Shown here one piece after another: positions 9,570 through 15,610 of a stretch of 32,038 nucleotides of DNA. This stretch comes from an uncultured Pelagibacteraceae bacterium (GTDB taxonomy: Bacteria > Pseudomonadota > Alphaproteobacteria > Pelagibacterales > Pelagibacteraceae), in the NCBI GenBank assembly GCA_902615435.1, contig CACMOZ010000009.1, positions 1 through 32,038 on the forward strand, in the 5' to 3' direction. The notes under the pieces were generated by a model. It saw only the letters and a program-made list of their open reading frames with translations. It was not told the DNA's origin and did no database searches. The stretch's first letter is position 1. Each line of letters begins with the position of its first letter. The position numbers were made by a program, and so were the translations under genes.

Positions 9570-9694
9570 ATATTTTTTTGTTATATATTTTAACAATACG
9601 TATCTTTAGTCTTATCCACAATACATCAAAATCATATATAAATGTTCATGTTTTGATTCCTTTTTGATTCTACTTGAGACTCTTATTGCAACTT

Positions 9695-10567
9695 TCAGTG
9701 TGTGATCTTTTCTACATTATTAAGATTTTTATGACTATTAATTAAATCTTTTTCTTGCTCTCTATTAGAAACAATAAAAATTATTAAATTGAAAACTATA
9801 ATTAAAACCTGAAAAATTATCGTAATATTTCCTACATATAAATTTAGAAAGGTTAATGCAATTAGCATGAGAACTGATCTTAAAAATACATTGTATTTAA
9901 AAACTGCAATAATAGAAAGTGAGTGAATTATAAGTCTTAATAGAGACATCTGAGATGGACCAAAATATCTTAATCCTCTGATAGAATTTATTTCGTTCAA
10001 AGGCCTTAAGTTTTTTTTTACACTTCCTGAAAAACTGCTCCATAAACTTGCTTTTGAATAGATTTTTTCGACATCACTTCTCGTAAGAATACTATAGTTT
10101 CCAAAGTTAATATTTTGTCCAGTGAATATATAAGTAACAAGCTTGTGTATTTGATATAGAGATTGAAAAAAAAGACCTTCAGATCTTTTAACTCTTTTTG
10201 CTACAACTGATAAATTCGGATTTTCTTTAATCTTTTCAATTAAATTTTTTATTTCTTCTGGCCTATCTTCTCCGTCTCCGTCCATTAATAATAAATTATC
10301 AAATTTTTTATTTTGAAAAATATATCTTATACCAAAAGCATTGCACCTAGCATGACCTCTGTTCTCTTTCATATTTAAAAGTTCTACTAAACCAAAATTA
10401 CTAGGTTTATAAAATTTTGGTGGTTGTGTTGTTGAAGCATCATTAATAATCAAGCACTCAAAGTAAATATCTTTAAAAAATTTAATATTTTCGTTTATCT
10501 CGCTGAGAAGTTTTTTTAACGACTCCCAGTCATTGTACACAGGAATTAAAATAATAACTTTTTTCAT
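9695..10567 (-). CDS. GT2-family glycosyltransferase with C-terminal membrane segments
   Basis: An inverting GT-A glycosyltransferase occupies about residues 1-215: VIILIPVYNDW at the N-terminus, LIINDAST, NRGHARCNAFG, and the metal-binding LLLMDGDGEDRPEE. Two hydrophobic stretches near residues 222-268 (MSLLRLIIHSL onward) would anchor it in the inner membrane. This layout resembles dolichyl/undecaprenyl-phosphate mannose or glucose synthases, which load a sugar onto a lipid carrier. Its start overlaps the stop of the upstream GT39-like gene as ATGA, so the two are coupled, which suits a donor-maker plus donor-user pair. The acceptor is unknown. Confidence 0.87.
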   Translation of the reverse strand: MKKVIILIPVYNDWESLKKLLSEINENIKFFKDIYFECLIINDASTTQPPKFYKPSNFGLVELLNMKENRGHARCNAFGIRYIFQNKKFDNLLLMDGDGEDRPEEIKNLIEKIKENPNLSVVAKRVKRSEGLFFQSLYQIHKLVTYIFTGQNINFGNYSILTRSDVEKIYSKASLWSSFSGSVKKNLRPLNEINSIRGLRYFGPSQMSLLRLIIHSLSIIAVFKYNVFLRSVLMLIALTFLNLYVGNITIIFQVLIIVFNLIIFIVSNREQEKDLINSHKNLNNVEKITH

Positions 10568-11946
10568 CTTTTTCCAATCATACAGTATCCAACTGGCTTA
10601 ATAGTTCCATATATTCCTGGACATATTTTTCTAAGAATTTTTGGATTTCCTGTGTAAATAACTCCTTCGTCATCTTTTATTGGAGTTTTTTTATTTTTTA
10701 GATCATTATACCAAATAGGTCTGGAATATAAATTATATGATAGATTACCTGCGTACCACTCATCACCAACAACTATTTTAATTTCATTAATAAAATTATC
10801 ATCCCATTTGTTTTGTACTAATCTCGAAATTTCTTTACCTGGATAATCTGTTCGTTTTGTCTCATCTAAAATTGATATTGTAAAATAAACAGAAGGCCAC
10901 AAAAGAAAGAAAAACGAAAATATATAAAAAAATTTTTTAAGTTTTTTTAATTCTAGTTGATTTTTAAATATTGCTACAACTAAAGTTCCAAAAAATAAAT
11001 AAAAAGGTGTCATCCACATGGTTCTTATTTTTGCACCCGTTAAGGCTGATGTGATGAGTATAAGAGCAAGAGGTATTAAATTAATTGTAATAAGAAAAAG
11101 TATTTTTCTATTTTTTATAAAATTTTTTCTAAATCTAATTTTAATTTTTTTTAAAATTACATTAATAATTATTAAAAAAGGTATTAAAATTAATATTTGT
11201 TTACATATAAAAATAAGAGGGTTTAGCAAATGGTTTATTAAATCAAATTCAGATAAGCCTGATCTATTGATTCCATAAAAAATCGTAACAAAATTATTTT
11301 TGAATAACCATATAAAATGTGGTGTAAGCAGAGCCAAAGATATTGCGATGGATAAAAAATAATTTGAAATGTGTTTTTTATATTGTCTCATATTGCAAAT
11401 AAAATAAATCAACAATGATAAAAGAAGATAAATAAATAAATATTTAGACAAAAATCCTAAAGAAGAAAAAATACCAAAAAAAACCCAATTTATTTTTCTA
11501 TCAGAATGCAGACCCTTCCAAAAAAAATATATACATAGAGCCCAAAAGGGAATTTGGCTAATATTAACGTTAAATTCAGGTGTAGTGAAATTATAATAAT
11601 AAATTCCTGTTAATGAAAATACTGATATCAAAGAAAGTATCTGATCTTGAAATATTTCATTTGAAAATTTCCATACGAAAAAAAAACCAATAATTAAAAA
11701 AATCTGGCTTAAAAGATAATATGCCCAGTCATTTGTTCCAAAAATAAAATAGAATACTTCAACTGCGAAAGCACTAAATGGAGGATGTTTGTTGAAACCC
11801 CAATCTAAATTACTTCCCCATGCTAAAGCTTCTATAGTGTCTAAAGGTAAATTTATATTTGTCACGGAGGGAATCAATGTCCACAAAAACAAATGTAAAA
11901 ATAGAAAAGAATAAAAAATCTTTATAATATTTTTTTTTGCTATCAT
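10564..11946 (-). CDS. GT39/ArnT-like polytopic membrane glycosyltransferase
   Basis: This is an integral inner-membrane protein of 460 residues with about ten hydrophobic helices. The first extracytoplasmic loop carries EALAWGSNLDWGFNKHPPFSAF (about residues 39-60), corresponding to the acidic residue plus HPP motif of the PMT_2/ArnT family. These enzymes use polyprenyl-phosphate sugars to glycosylate lipid A, glycans or proteins on the periplasmic side. A C-terminal soluble part (about 355-460) contains GDEWYAGNLSYNLYSRP and several cysteines near the end (KICPGIYG, GYCMIG). It is coupled to the following GT2 gene, which may supply its lipid-linked donor. The specific sugar and acceptor cannot be determined. 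Confidence 0.85.
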   Translation of the reverse strand: MIAKKNIIKIFYSFLFLHLFLWTLIPSVTNINLPLDTIEALAWGSNLDWGFNKHPPFSAFAVEVFYFIFGTNDWAYYLLSQIFLIIGFFFVWKFSNEIFQDQILSLISVFSLTGIYYYNFTTPEFNVNISQIPFWALCIYFFWKGLHSDRKINWVFFGIFSSLGFLSKYLFIYLLLSLLIYFICNMRQYKKHISNYFLSIAISLALLTPHFIWLFKNNFVTIFYGINRSGLSEFDLINHLLNPLIFICKQILILIPFLIIINVILKKIKIRFRKNFIKNRKILFLITINLIPLALILITSALTGAKIRTMWMTPFYLFFGTLVVAIFKNQLELKKLKKFFYIFSFFFLLWPSVYFTISILDETKRTDYPGKEISRLVQNKWDDNFINEIKIVVGDEWYAGNLSYNLYSRPIWYNDLKNKKTPIKDDEGVIYTGNPKILRKICPGIYGTIKPVGYCMIGKR

Positions 11947-11978
11947 ATAAATAAGAAATTATTACAATTTATAAGCTA

Positions 11979-12006
11979 TTGACACGACTAAAATCAAACA
12001 TATACT
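11979..12006 (+). promoter_or_regulatory. Strong sigma-70-type promoter of dksA
   Basis: A consensus -35 TTGACA (11979-11984) and -10 TATACT (12001-12006) are separated by 16 bases. The predicted transcript start near 12013 lies only about nine bases before the dksA ATG at 12022, with no Shine-Dalgarno in between. Confidence 0.75.
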
Positions 12007-12021
12007 CCCCAAACTCAAATA

Positions 12022-12447
12022 ATGGTAAAAAAAACTACCACTAAAAAAAAATATATACCTAGTTCTAAGGAAAAATATATGTGCGCCAAACACAGAAAGT
12101 TTTTTACTGAAGAATTATTGAATTGGAAGAAAGATATAGTAAAAGCAAATAATCTAGGAAATATATTAAATTCTTCAGATGATAATGTTTCTTCTGCAGA
12201 TATTGTTGACCAAGCTTCTTCTTATACGGATAAGTCTGTCGAAATGAAAGCTTTAAACAGAAGTAGAAAGTTAATTTCCAAGATTAATTCTGCTTTGCAA
12301 AGAATAAAAGATGGCACCTATGGTTATTGTGAAGAAACGGGTGAACCTATTGGACTTAAGAGATTAATGGCTAGACCAGTAGCTACACTATCAATTGAAG
12401 CTCAAGAGAAGCACGAAAGAGATGAAAAGATTTTTGTTGATGATTAA
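12022..12447 (+). CDS. dksA: DksA/TraR-family transcription factor (single-cysteine type)
   Basis: DksA binds in the RNA polymerase secondary channel and, with ppGpp, reshapes rRNA, tRNA and amino-acid promoter activity. The 141 residues have the expected coiled-coil (about 18-95) with an acidic tip (VDQAS, Asp63/Ala65, equivalent to the functional DxxDxA tip), then the zinc-finger-like globular end GYCEETGEPIGLKRL...ATLSIEAQ. Only one of the four canonical zinc cysteines remains (Cys103; the others are Thr106, Ser124 and Ala127). This pattern occurs in alphaproteobacterial DksA proteins, so zinc is probably dispensable. The N-terminus is lysine/threonine-rich. The stop shares the tetranucleotide TTAA with the convergent gst gene. 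Confidence 0.93.
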   Translation: MVKKTTTKKKYIPSSKEKYMCAKHRKFFTEELLNWKKDIVKANNLGNILNSSDDNVSSADIVDQASSYTDKSVEMKALNRSRKLISKINSALQRIKDGTYGYCEETGEPIGLKRLMARPVATLSIEAQEKHERDEKIFVDD

Positions 12448-13070
12448 GTTTTTGGTATTTCCTCGCCCTTATTTAATAAATCGTAACCTCTTTGAACTGC
12501 TTTTCTTTTTGAAATTTCCTCATACCATCTAGTTAAATTTTTAAATTTCTTTAATCCAATATCATGCCACTCATGTCTTGCAATCCATGGAAATGTTGCG
12601 ATATCAGCAATAGTGTAATTTTTACCGGCTAAAAATTTAGTCTCAGATAGTCTTTCGTCTAGTTCTTTATAAATTTTTTTTGATATTTGAAAATATCTTT
12701 TCTCACCAAATTCACTTTTTCCAGGATTATAATGGTGAAATTGGTGATGTTGGCCTAACATTGGGCCGACATAAGCCATTTGACCCATTAACCATTGATT
12801 TATTGTTGTCCTCTGATCGATTGCATAAAACTTTCCGCTTTTTTCACCTAAATAAATTAGAATAGCACCAGATTCGAATAAACTGATGTTATTCTCATGG
12901 TCAATTATAACTGGAATTTTATTAAAAGGACTTAATTTTTTAAATTGAGGGTCAAATTGCTCATCTTTGTTAATATCAATTTTAGTCACTTTATAATCAA
13001 ATTGAATTTCCTCCAACATAATTGATATTTTTTTTCCGTTTGGAGTATTTGCGGTAAATAACTCAATCAC
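12444..13070 (-). CDS. Glutathione S-transferase family protein (YfcG/nu-class-like)
   Basis: This is a thioredoxin-fold/GST protein of 208 residues. The N-terminal domain shows IELFTANTPNGKKISIMLEE (TPNG is the nu-class glutathione-thiol site), NKIPVIID and the ESGAILIYL motif. The helical C-terminal domain has GQMAYVGPMLGQHHQFHHYNP and the N-capping box YTIADIATFPW. This pattern closely follows E. coli YfcG, a glutathione-dependent disulfide-bond reductase, so a redox role is more likely than xenobiotic conjugation. The start is GTG at 13070, overlapping the FNR stop (GTGA), so it is coupled to the ferredoxin reductase gene. Confidence 0.9.
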   Translation of the reverse strand: MIELFTANTPNGKKISIMLEEIQFDYKVTKIDINKDEQFDPQFKKLSPFNKIPVIIDHENNISLFESGAILIYLGEKSGKFYAIDQRTTINQWLMGQMAYVGPMLGQHHQFHHYNPGKSEFGEKRYFQISKKIYKELDERLSETKFLAGKNYTIADIATFPWIARHEWHDIGLKKFKNLTRWYEEISKRKAVQRGYDLLNKGEEIPKT

Positions 13071-14083
13071 TTTTTACCTAATCGCTCTTGAATATTTTTT
13101 GATGAAGTAGTGAACTCAAATCTAAATTTTTCGTTAGGTCTGGCTCTTTTAAAACATTCAACGGAAGCAAGTGCGACTTCATGAAAACCTGAAAGAATTA
13201 ATTTTAATTTACCTGGATAGGAGCAGATATCTCCAGCTGCAAAAATACCTTTTTTATTAGTTTCAAAATTTTCAGGATTTACATCTATAGTTTTTTTATT
13301 CATATTAAGGCCCCACTCAGCGATAGGACCTAGCTTCATTATTAAACCAAAAAAACTTAATATTATATCAGTCTTAATCCTCTCTATTTTTCCATCATCA
13401 TATTTTACTGAAATAGAAGTTATTTTATTTTCATGTTCCTCTATTGCTTCTAATTGACAAGGCGTTTTTATTATAATTTTATCTTCTTTCTCCATTTTTT
13501 TAATTTCTGATAAAGTATGGGGTGCTCCTCTAAATTCGTTTCTTCTATGAATTAGATTTATTTTTGAAAATTTTGAAAGTTCTAATGCCCAATCTAAAGC
13601 TGAATCTCCTCCACCAAAAATTGAAATATTCTTTTTCTTAAAAAAATTTTTGTCTTTCACTGCGTAAAAAACCGATTTGCCTTCAAATTTTTCAGCTTCT
13701 TTTAAAGAAAGCTTTCTTGGCTCAAAAGATCCTACACCACCAGCAATTATTATATTTGGAGCTTTAAAAAAATTATTTTGATTAGTTTTAATTACCCACA
13801 AATCTTTCTCTTGATTAACTTCGTCCACTCTTTCATTGTAAAAAAATTGAGTATTAAAAGGTTTTATTTGCTCTAAAAGATTTTTTGTTAATTCTTCCCC
13901 TGTACACTCCGGTATAGCTGGGATATCATAAATTGGTTTATCAGGATATAATTCGATACATTGACCTCCAGCTTTATCTAAATTGTCAATTACAACCGAT
14001 TTCAATCCTTTAATTCCTAGTTGATGAACTGCAAATAAACCTACTGGTCCTGCTCCAATAATTATTACATCAGCTTTTGTCAT
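13067..14083 (-). CDS. Ferredoxin-NADP+ reductase (thioredoxin-reductase-like type)
   Basis: This FAD enzyme passes electrons between ferredoxin and NADP(H). The 338 residues show the FAD dinucleotide motif VIIGAGPVGLFAV at the N-terminus, GGQCIELYPDKPIYDIPAIPE (the substrate-side signature of this FNR class, with no CxxC), NADPH-binding ISIFGGGDSALDWA near 153-166 with HRRNEFRGAP, and the second FAD motif KGIFAAGDICSYPGK near 280-294. Absence of the CxxC redox pair separates it from thioredoxin reductase. It begins at the TAATG junction with the ferredoxin gene, so the two proteins are probably made as a pair, downstream of proteorhodopsin. Confidence 0.93.
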   Translation of the reverse strand: MTKADVIIIGAGPVGLFAVHQLGIKGLKSVVIDNLDKAGGQCIELYPDKPIYDIPAIPECTGEELTKNLLEQIKPFNTQFFYNERVDEVNQEKDLWVIKTNQNNFFKAPNIIIAGGVGSFEPRKLSLKEAEKFEGKSVFYAVKDKNFFKKKNISIFGGGDSALDWALELSKFSKINLIHRRNEFRGAPHTLSEIKKMEKEDKIIIKTPCQLEAIEEHENKITSISVKYDDGKIERIKTDIILSFFGLIMKLGPIAEWGLNMNKKTIDVNPENFETNKKGIFAAGDICSYPGKLKLILSGFHEVALASVECFKRARPNEKFRFEFTTSSKNIQERLGKK

Positions 14084-14403
14084 TAAGATTGTTTTTCTGG
14101 CGTTGTTACAATAAGCCCATCTAGTTCCTCAGTCACAGTTAATTGACAGCTTAACCTACTATTTTTTTTTGGTTCATGTGCCATATCAATCATATCAACC
14201 TCTGCTTCTTCTGGTTTAGGAATTTTATTTAACCATTTTTCTTCGACATAAACATGGCAAGTAGCACAAGCCATGGAGCCCCCACAATCAGCATCAATAC
14301 CAGGTACATCATTTTGAATAGCCCCTTCCATAACAGTTAGACCGGTTTCAACTTCAACGGTTTTCGAATTGCCATTTTTATCTTGATAAGTAATTTTAGG
14401 CAT
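14083..14403 (-). CDS. 2Fe-2S ferredoxin (adrenodoxin type)
   Basis: This is a soluble one-electron carrier. I use the ATG at 14403 (MPKITYQD), giving 106 residues. The open frame to 14439 adds a hydrophobic stretch that belongs to another gene in a different frame. Cluster ligands are visible as DCGGSMACATCHVYV (Cys-x5-Cys-x2-Cys) plus a later Cys in LSCQL. GLTVMEGAIQNDVPGIDADCGG is typical of vertebrate-type/adrenodoxin ferredoxins used in Fe-S assembly or P450 and desaturase chains. The start overlaps the upstream 43-residue ORF by one base (TAATG), and the stop overlaps the FNR start the same way. FNR is its evident electron partner. Confidence 0.95.
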   Translation of the reverse strand: MPKITYQDKNGNSKTVEVETGLTVMEGAIQNDVPGIDADCGGSMACATCHVYVEEKWLNKIPKPEEAEVDMIDMAHEPKKNSRLSCQLTVTEELDGLIVTTPEKQS

Positions 14404-14534
14404 TAATGAGCAAAATAAATTGAAATAATAACTATCCAAAAAAAAACGTAGTACAAAATGTATCCTTTAACTGTAAAAGGCATTTTTTTAATTTTTCGTT
14501 TTCCTTTTCCTTTATAAGGTTTTGAGAGTTCCAT
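14403..14534 (-). CDS. Small membrane protein, 43 aa, between proteorhodopsin and ferredoxin
   Basis: This ORF was found by reading the 230 bases between the ferredoxin and proteorhodopsin genes. It begins MELSKPYKGKGKRKIKK and then MPFTVKG, with a lysine/arginine-rich N-terminal half (residues 5-18). A single hydrophobic helix, about residues 24-42 (YILYYVFFWIVIISIYFAH), runs to the end. By the positive-inside rule the basic part would be cytoplasmic. Its TAA stop overlaps the ferredoxin ATG by one base, the same TAATG junction used between ferredoxin and FNR, which argues that it is translated. No Shine-Dalgarno is seen. A promoter-like pair just upstream would give an essentially leaderless transcript. 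I recognise no family, and function is unknown. Confidence 0.72.
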   Translation of the reverse strand: MELSKPYKGKGKRKIKKMPFTVKGYILYYVFFWIVIISIYFAH

Positions 14535-14541
14535 ATAGTTT

Positions 14542-14569
14542 AATATAAGTATCTAAAGAAAAAGGGCAA
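14542..14569 (-). promoter_or_regulatory. Candidate promoter for the small ORF-ferredoxin-FNR-gst segment
   Basis: On the minus strand a TTGCCC -35-like element (14569-14564) and a TATATT -10-like element (14547-14542) are 16 bases apart. The expected start would fall next to the ATG at 14534. The -35 lies inside the 3' arm of the terminator hairpin. AT-rich DNA makes -10 matches cheap, so this is tentative. Confidence 0.35.
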
Positions 14570-14600
14570 GTATGACAATTCATACCTGCCCTTTTTTTGT
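14559..14600. terminator. Intrinsic terminator downstream of proteorhodopsin
   Basis: AAAGGGCAAGTATGA (14561-14575) pairs with TCATACCTGCCCTTT (14580-14594) around a CAAT loop, with a single G-U or mismatched position. Runs of A and T flank both arms, so the hairpin has a U-tract in either direction. It begins about 13 bases after the proteorhodopsin stop and separates that gene from the small ORF and ferredoxin genes. Confidence 0.88.
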
Positions 14601-14613
14601 AAATTAATATCTA

Positions 14614-15384
14614 TTATCTAGATGCTAATCTTGTATTTTGCATTGCTGCTGCCCAAATAACTAGACCAAAAGCGATCTTGTTAACAAAGTCAGCCAAATT
14701 GTAAATTATGTTTAAAGCATTTGCATCTACACCACCAGTTAAGTATCCGAAGATATATCCTAATGGATATATAGCCCAACCGATAGTTACGATTATTCTC
14801 ATCGCACTGAAAGCAGTAGACATAGCTTTGTTACCAGCTTTTGCCGCCATAGTTCCAGCTTCACCTGAGAATATTTCAAACAAGATGTAAATCCATCCAG
14901 CCATTCCAATTACGAAACCTACAAATGGTTGAATATAACCAGCTTCACCTAAGTATCCACCGATTAACATTACTAATGAACCAATTAATAGCTTCCAGAA
15001 TATAGAAGTTGGCACCTTTCTTACAGCTGCCAAGATTAGATAGAATTCGATCATTTGAAGTGGCACTGTGATTAACCAGTCAATGTATCTGTACACTGTT
15101 GGTGTATCACCTGTAGTCACCCAAACTTCTCTCATATACATGTAGTGAACGAATGCAACACCAGTTACAAGTCCAGCTACTGTTAAAGATGTTCTCCACG
15201 ATGCAGCTACCGTATTTCTTTCAGCAAAAAAGAATACTGTAGTTGCGATCATACCCATAGACACAAGCCAGAAAGATATTCCTACGAAATCTCCTGTCTC
15301 AAGCATAGGGGTTGCTGCATTAGCAGAACCTGTTAAGCCTAAAACGGCTACAGTTGCTAGTGCAAACATTTTTAATTTACTCAT
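14614..15384 (-). CDS. Proteorhodopsin, blue-absorbing type
   Basis: This is a light-driven retinal proton pump with seven membrane helices. The 256 residues include a cleavable signal peptide (about 1-23, ending SANA). Key residues are visible: proton acceptor Asp102 in YRYIDWLITVP (GPR D97), its partner His80 (GPR H75), donor Glu113 (GPR E108), Asp232 and the retinal Schiff-base Lys236 in LADFVNKIAFG (GPR D227/K231). The spectral tuning site, GPR position 105, is Gln110 here, so blue absorption is expected. A strong GAGGGAGG Shine-Dalgarno precedes the ATG by five bases. A terminator follows, then the small ORF, ferredoxin and FNR. No carotenoid or retinal (blh) gene lies in the window, so retinal must come from elsewhere. 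Confidence 0.98.
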   Translation of the reverse strand: MSKLKMFALATVAVLGLTGSANAATPMLETGDFVGISFWLVSMGMIATTVFFFAERNTVAASWRTSLTVAGLVTGVAFVHYMYMREVWVTTGDTPTVYRYIDWLITVPLQMIEFYLILAAVRKVPTSIFWKLLIGSLVMLIGGYLGEAGYIQPFVGFVIGMAGWIYILFEIFSGEAGTMAAKAGNKAMSTAFSAMRIIVTIGWAIYPLGYIFGYLTGGVDANALNIIYNLADFVNKIAFGLVIWAAAMQNTRLASR

Positions 15385-15418
15385 GAAAACCTCCCTCGTT
15401 TGTTTAGTTTTCTATTTA

Positions 15419-15451
15419 GTTTATATATAAACTACTCAGACAAACGGTAAA
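15419..15451 (-). promoter_or_regulatory. Candidate proteorhodopsin promoter with embedded palindrome
   Basis: On the minus strand TTTACC (15451-15446) and TATATA (within 15429-15422) are spaced 16-18 bases apart. The -10 lies inside a perfect 14-base palindrome, GTTTATATATAAAC (15419-15432). A start near 15415 would give a leader of about 30 bases carrying the strong Shine-Dalgarno. The palindrome may simply be the -10 region or may be an operator. Confidence 0.45.
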
Positions 15452-15610
15452 TCTAACCGCTACCGAGCAATTGGAGGGAACATAGTAAAAAACAAAGTTA
15501 CAGTGAAGCGTTTTTTTTACTAAAAACCCGCATTTTTATTGGTTTTTTTATTTTTTTTTGGGGATATTTATGAAATACTCTTAAAAATTAGAGTTTTTAG
15601 GAGGTATGAT

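Noticed and set aside
9612-9620. A perfect TTATCCACA DnaA box in the AT-rich gap upstream of the GFA-like gene, with a nearby TTTTGATTC direct repeat
   Set aside because: Only one box is present. About 0.4 exact matches are expected by chance in 32 kb of such composition by my rough estimate, and there is no cluster of boxes or typical origin neighbour. It also overlaps a plausible -35 (TTGTGG) for the GFA-like gene.
9570-9694. Search for a small gene in the gap between the GFA-like and GT2 genes
   Set aside because: All ATG-initiated frames stop within a few codons. No hairpin terminator was seen.
14404-14439. N-terminal extension of ferredoxin to an ATG at 14439
   Set aside because: The added residues lie in a stretch better explained by the overlapping 43-residue ORF in another frame. 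The ATG at 14403 matches the family start and forms a TAATG junction.
15570-15597. Tiny ATG-AAA-TAC-TCT-TAA frame and weak ACTCT/AGAGT stem before the acyl-CoA synthetase
   Set aside because: A four-codon ORF and a five-pair stem in AT-rich DNA are too weak to call an attenuator.
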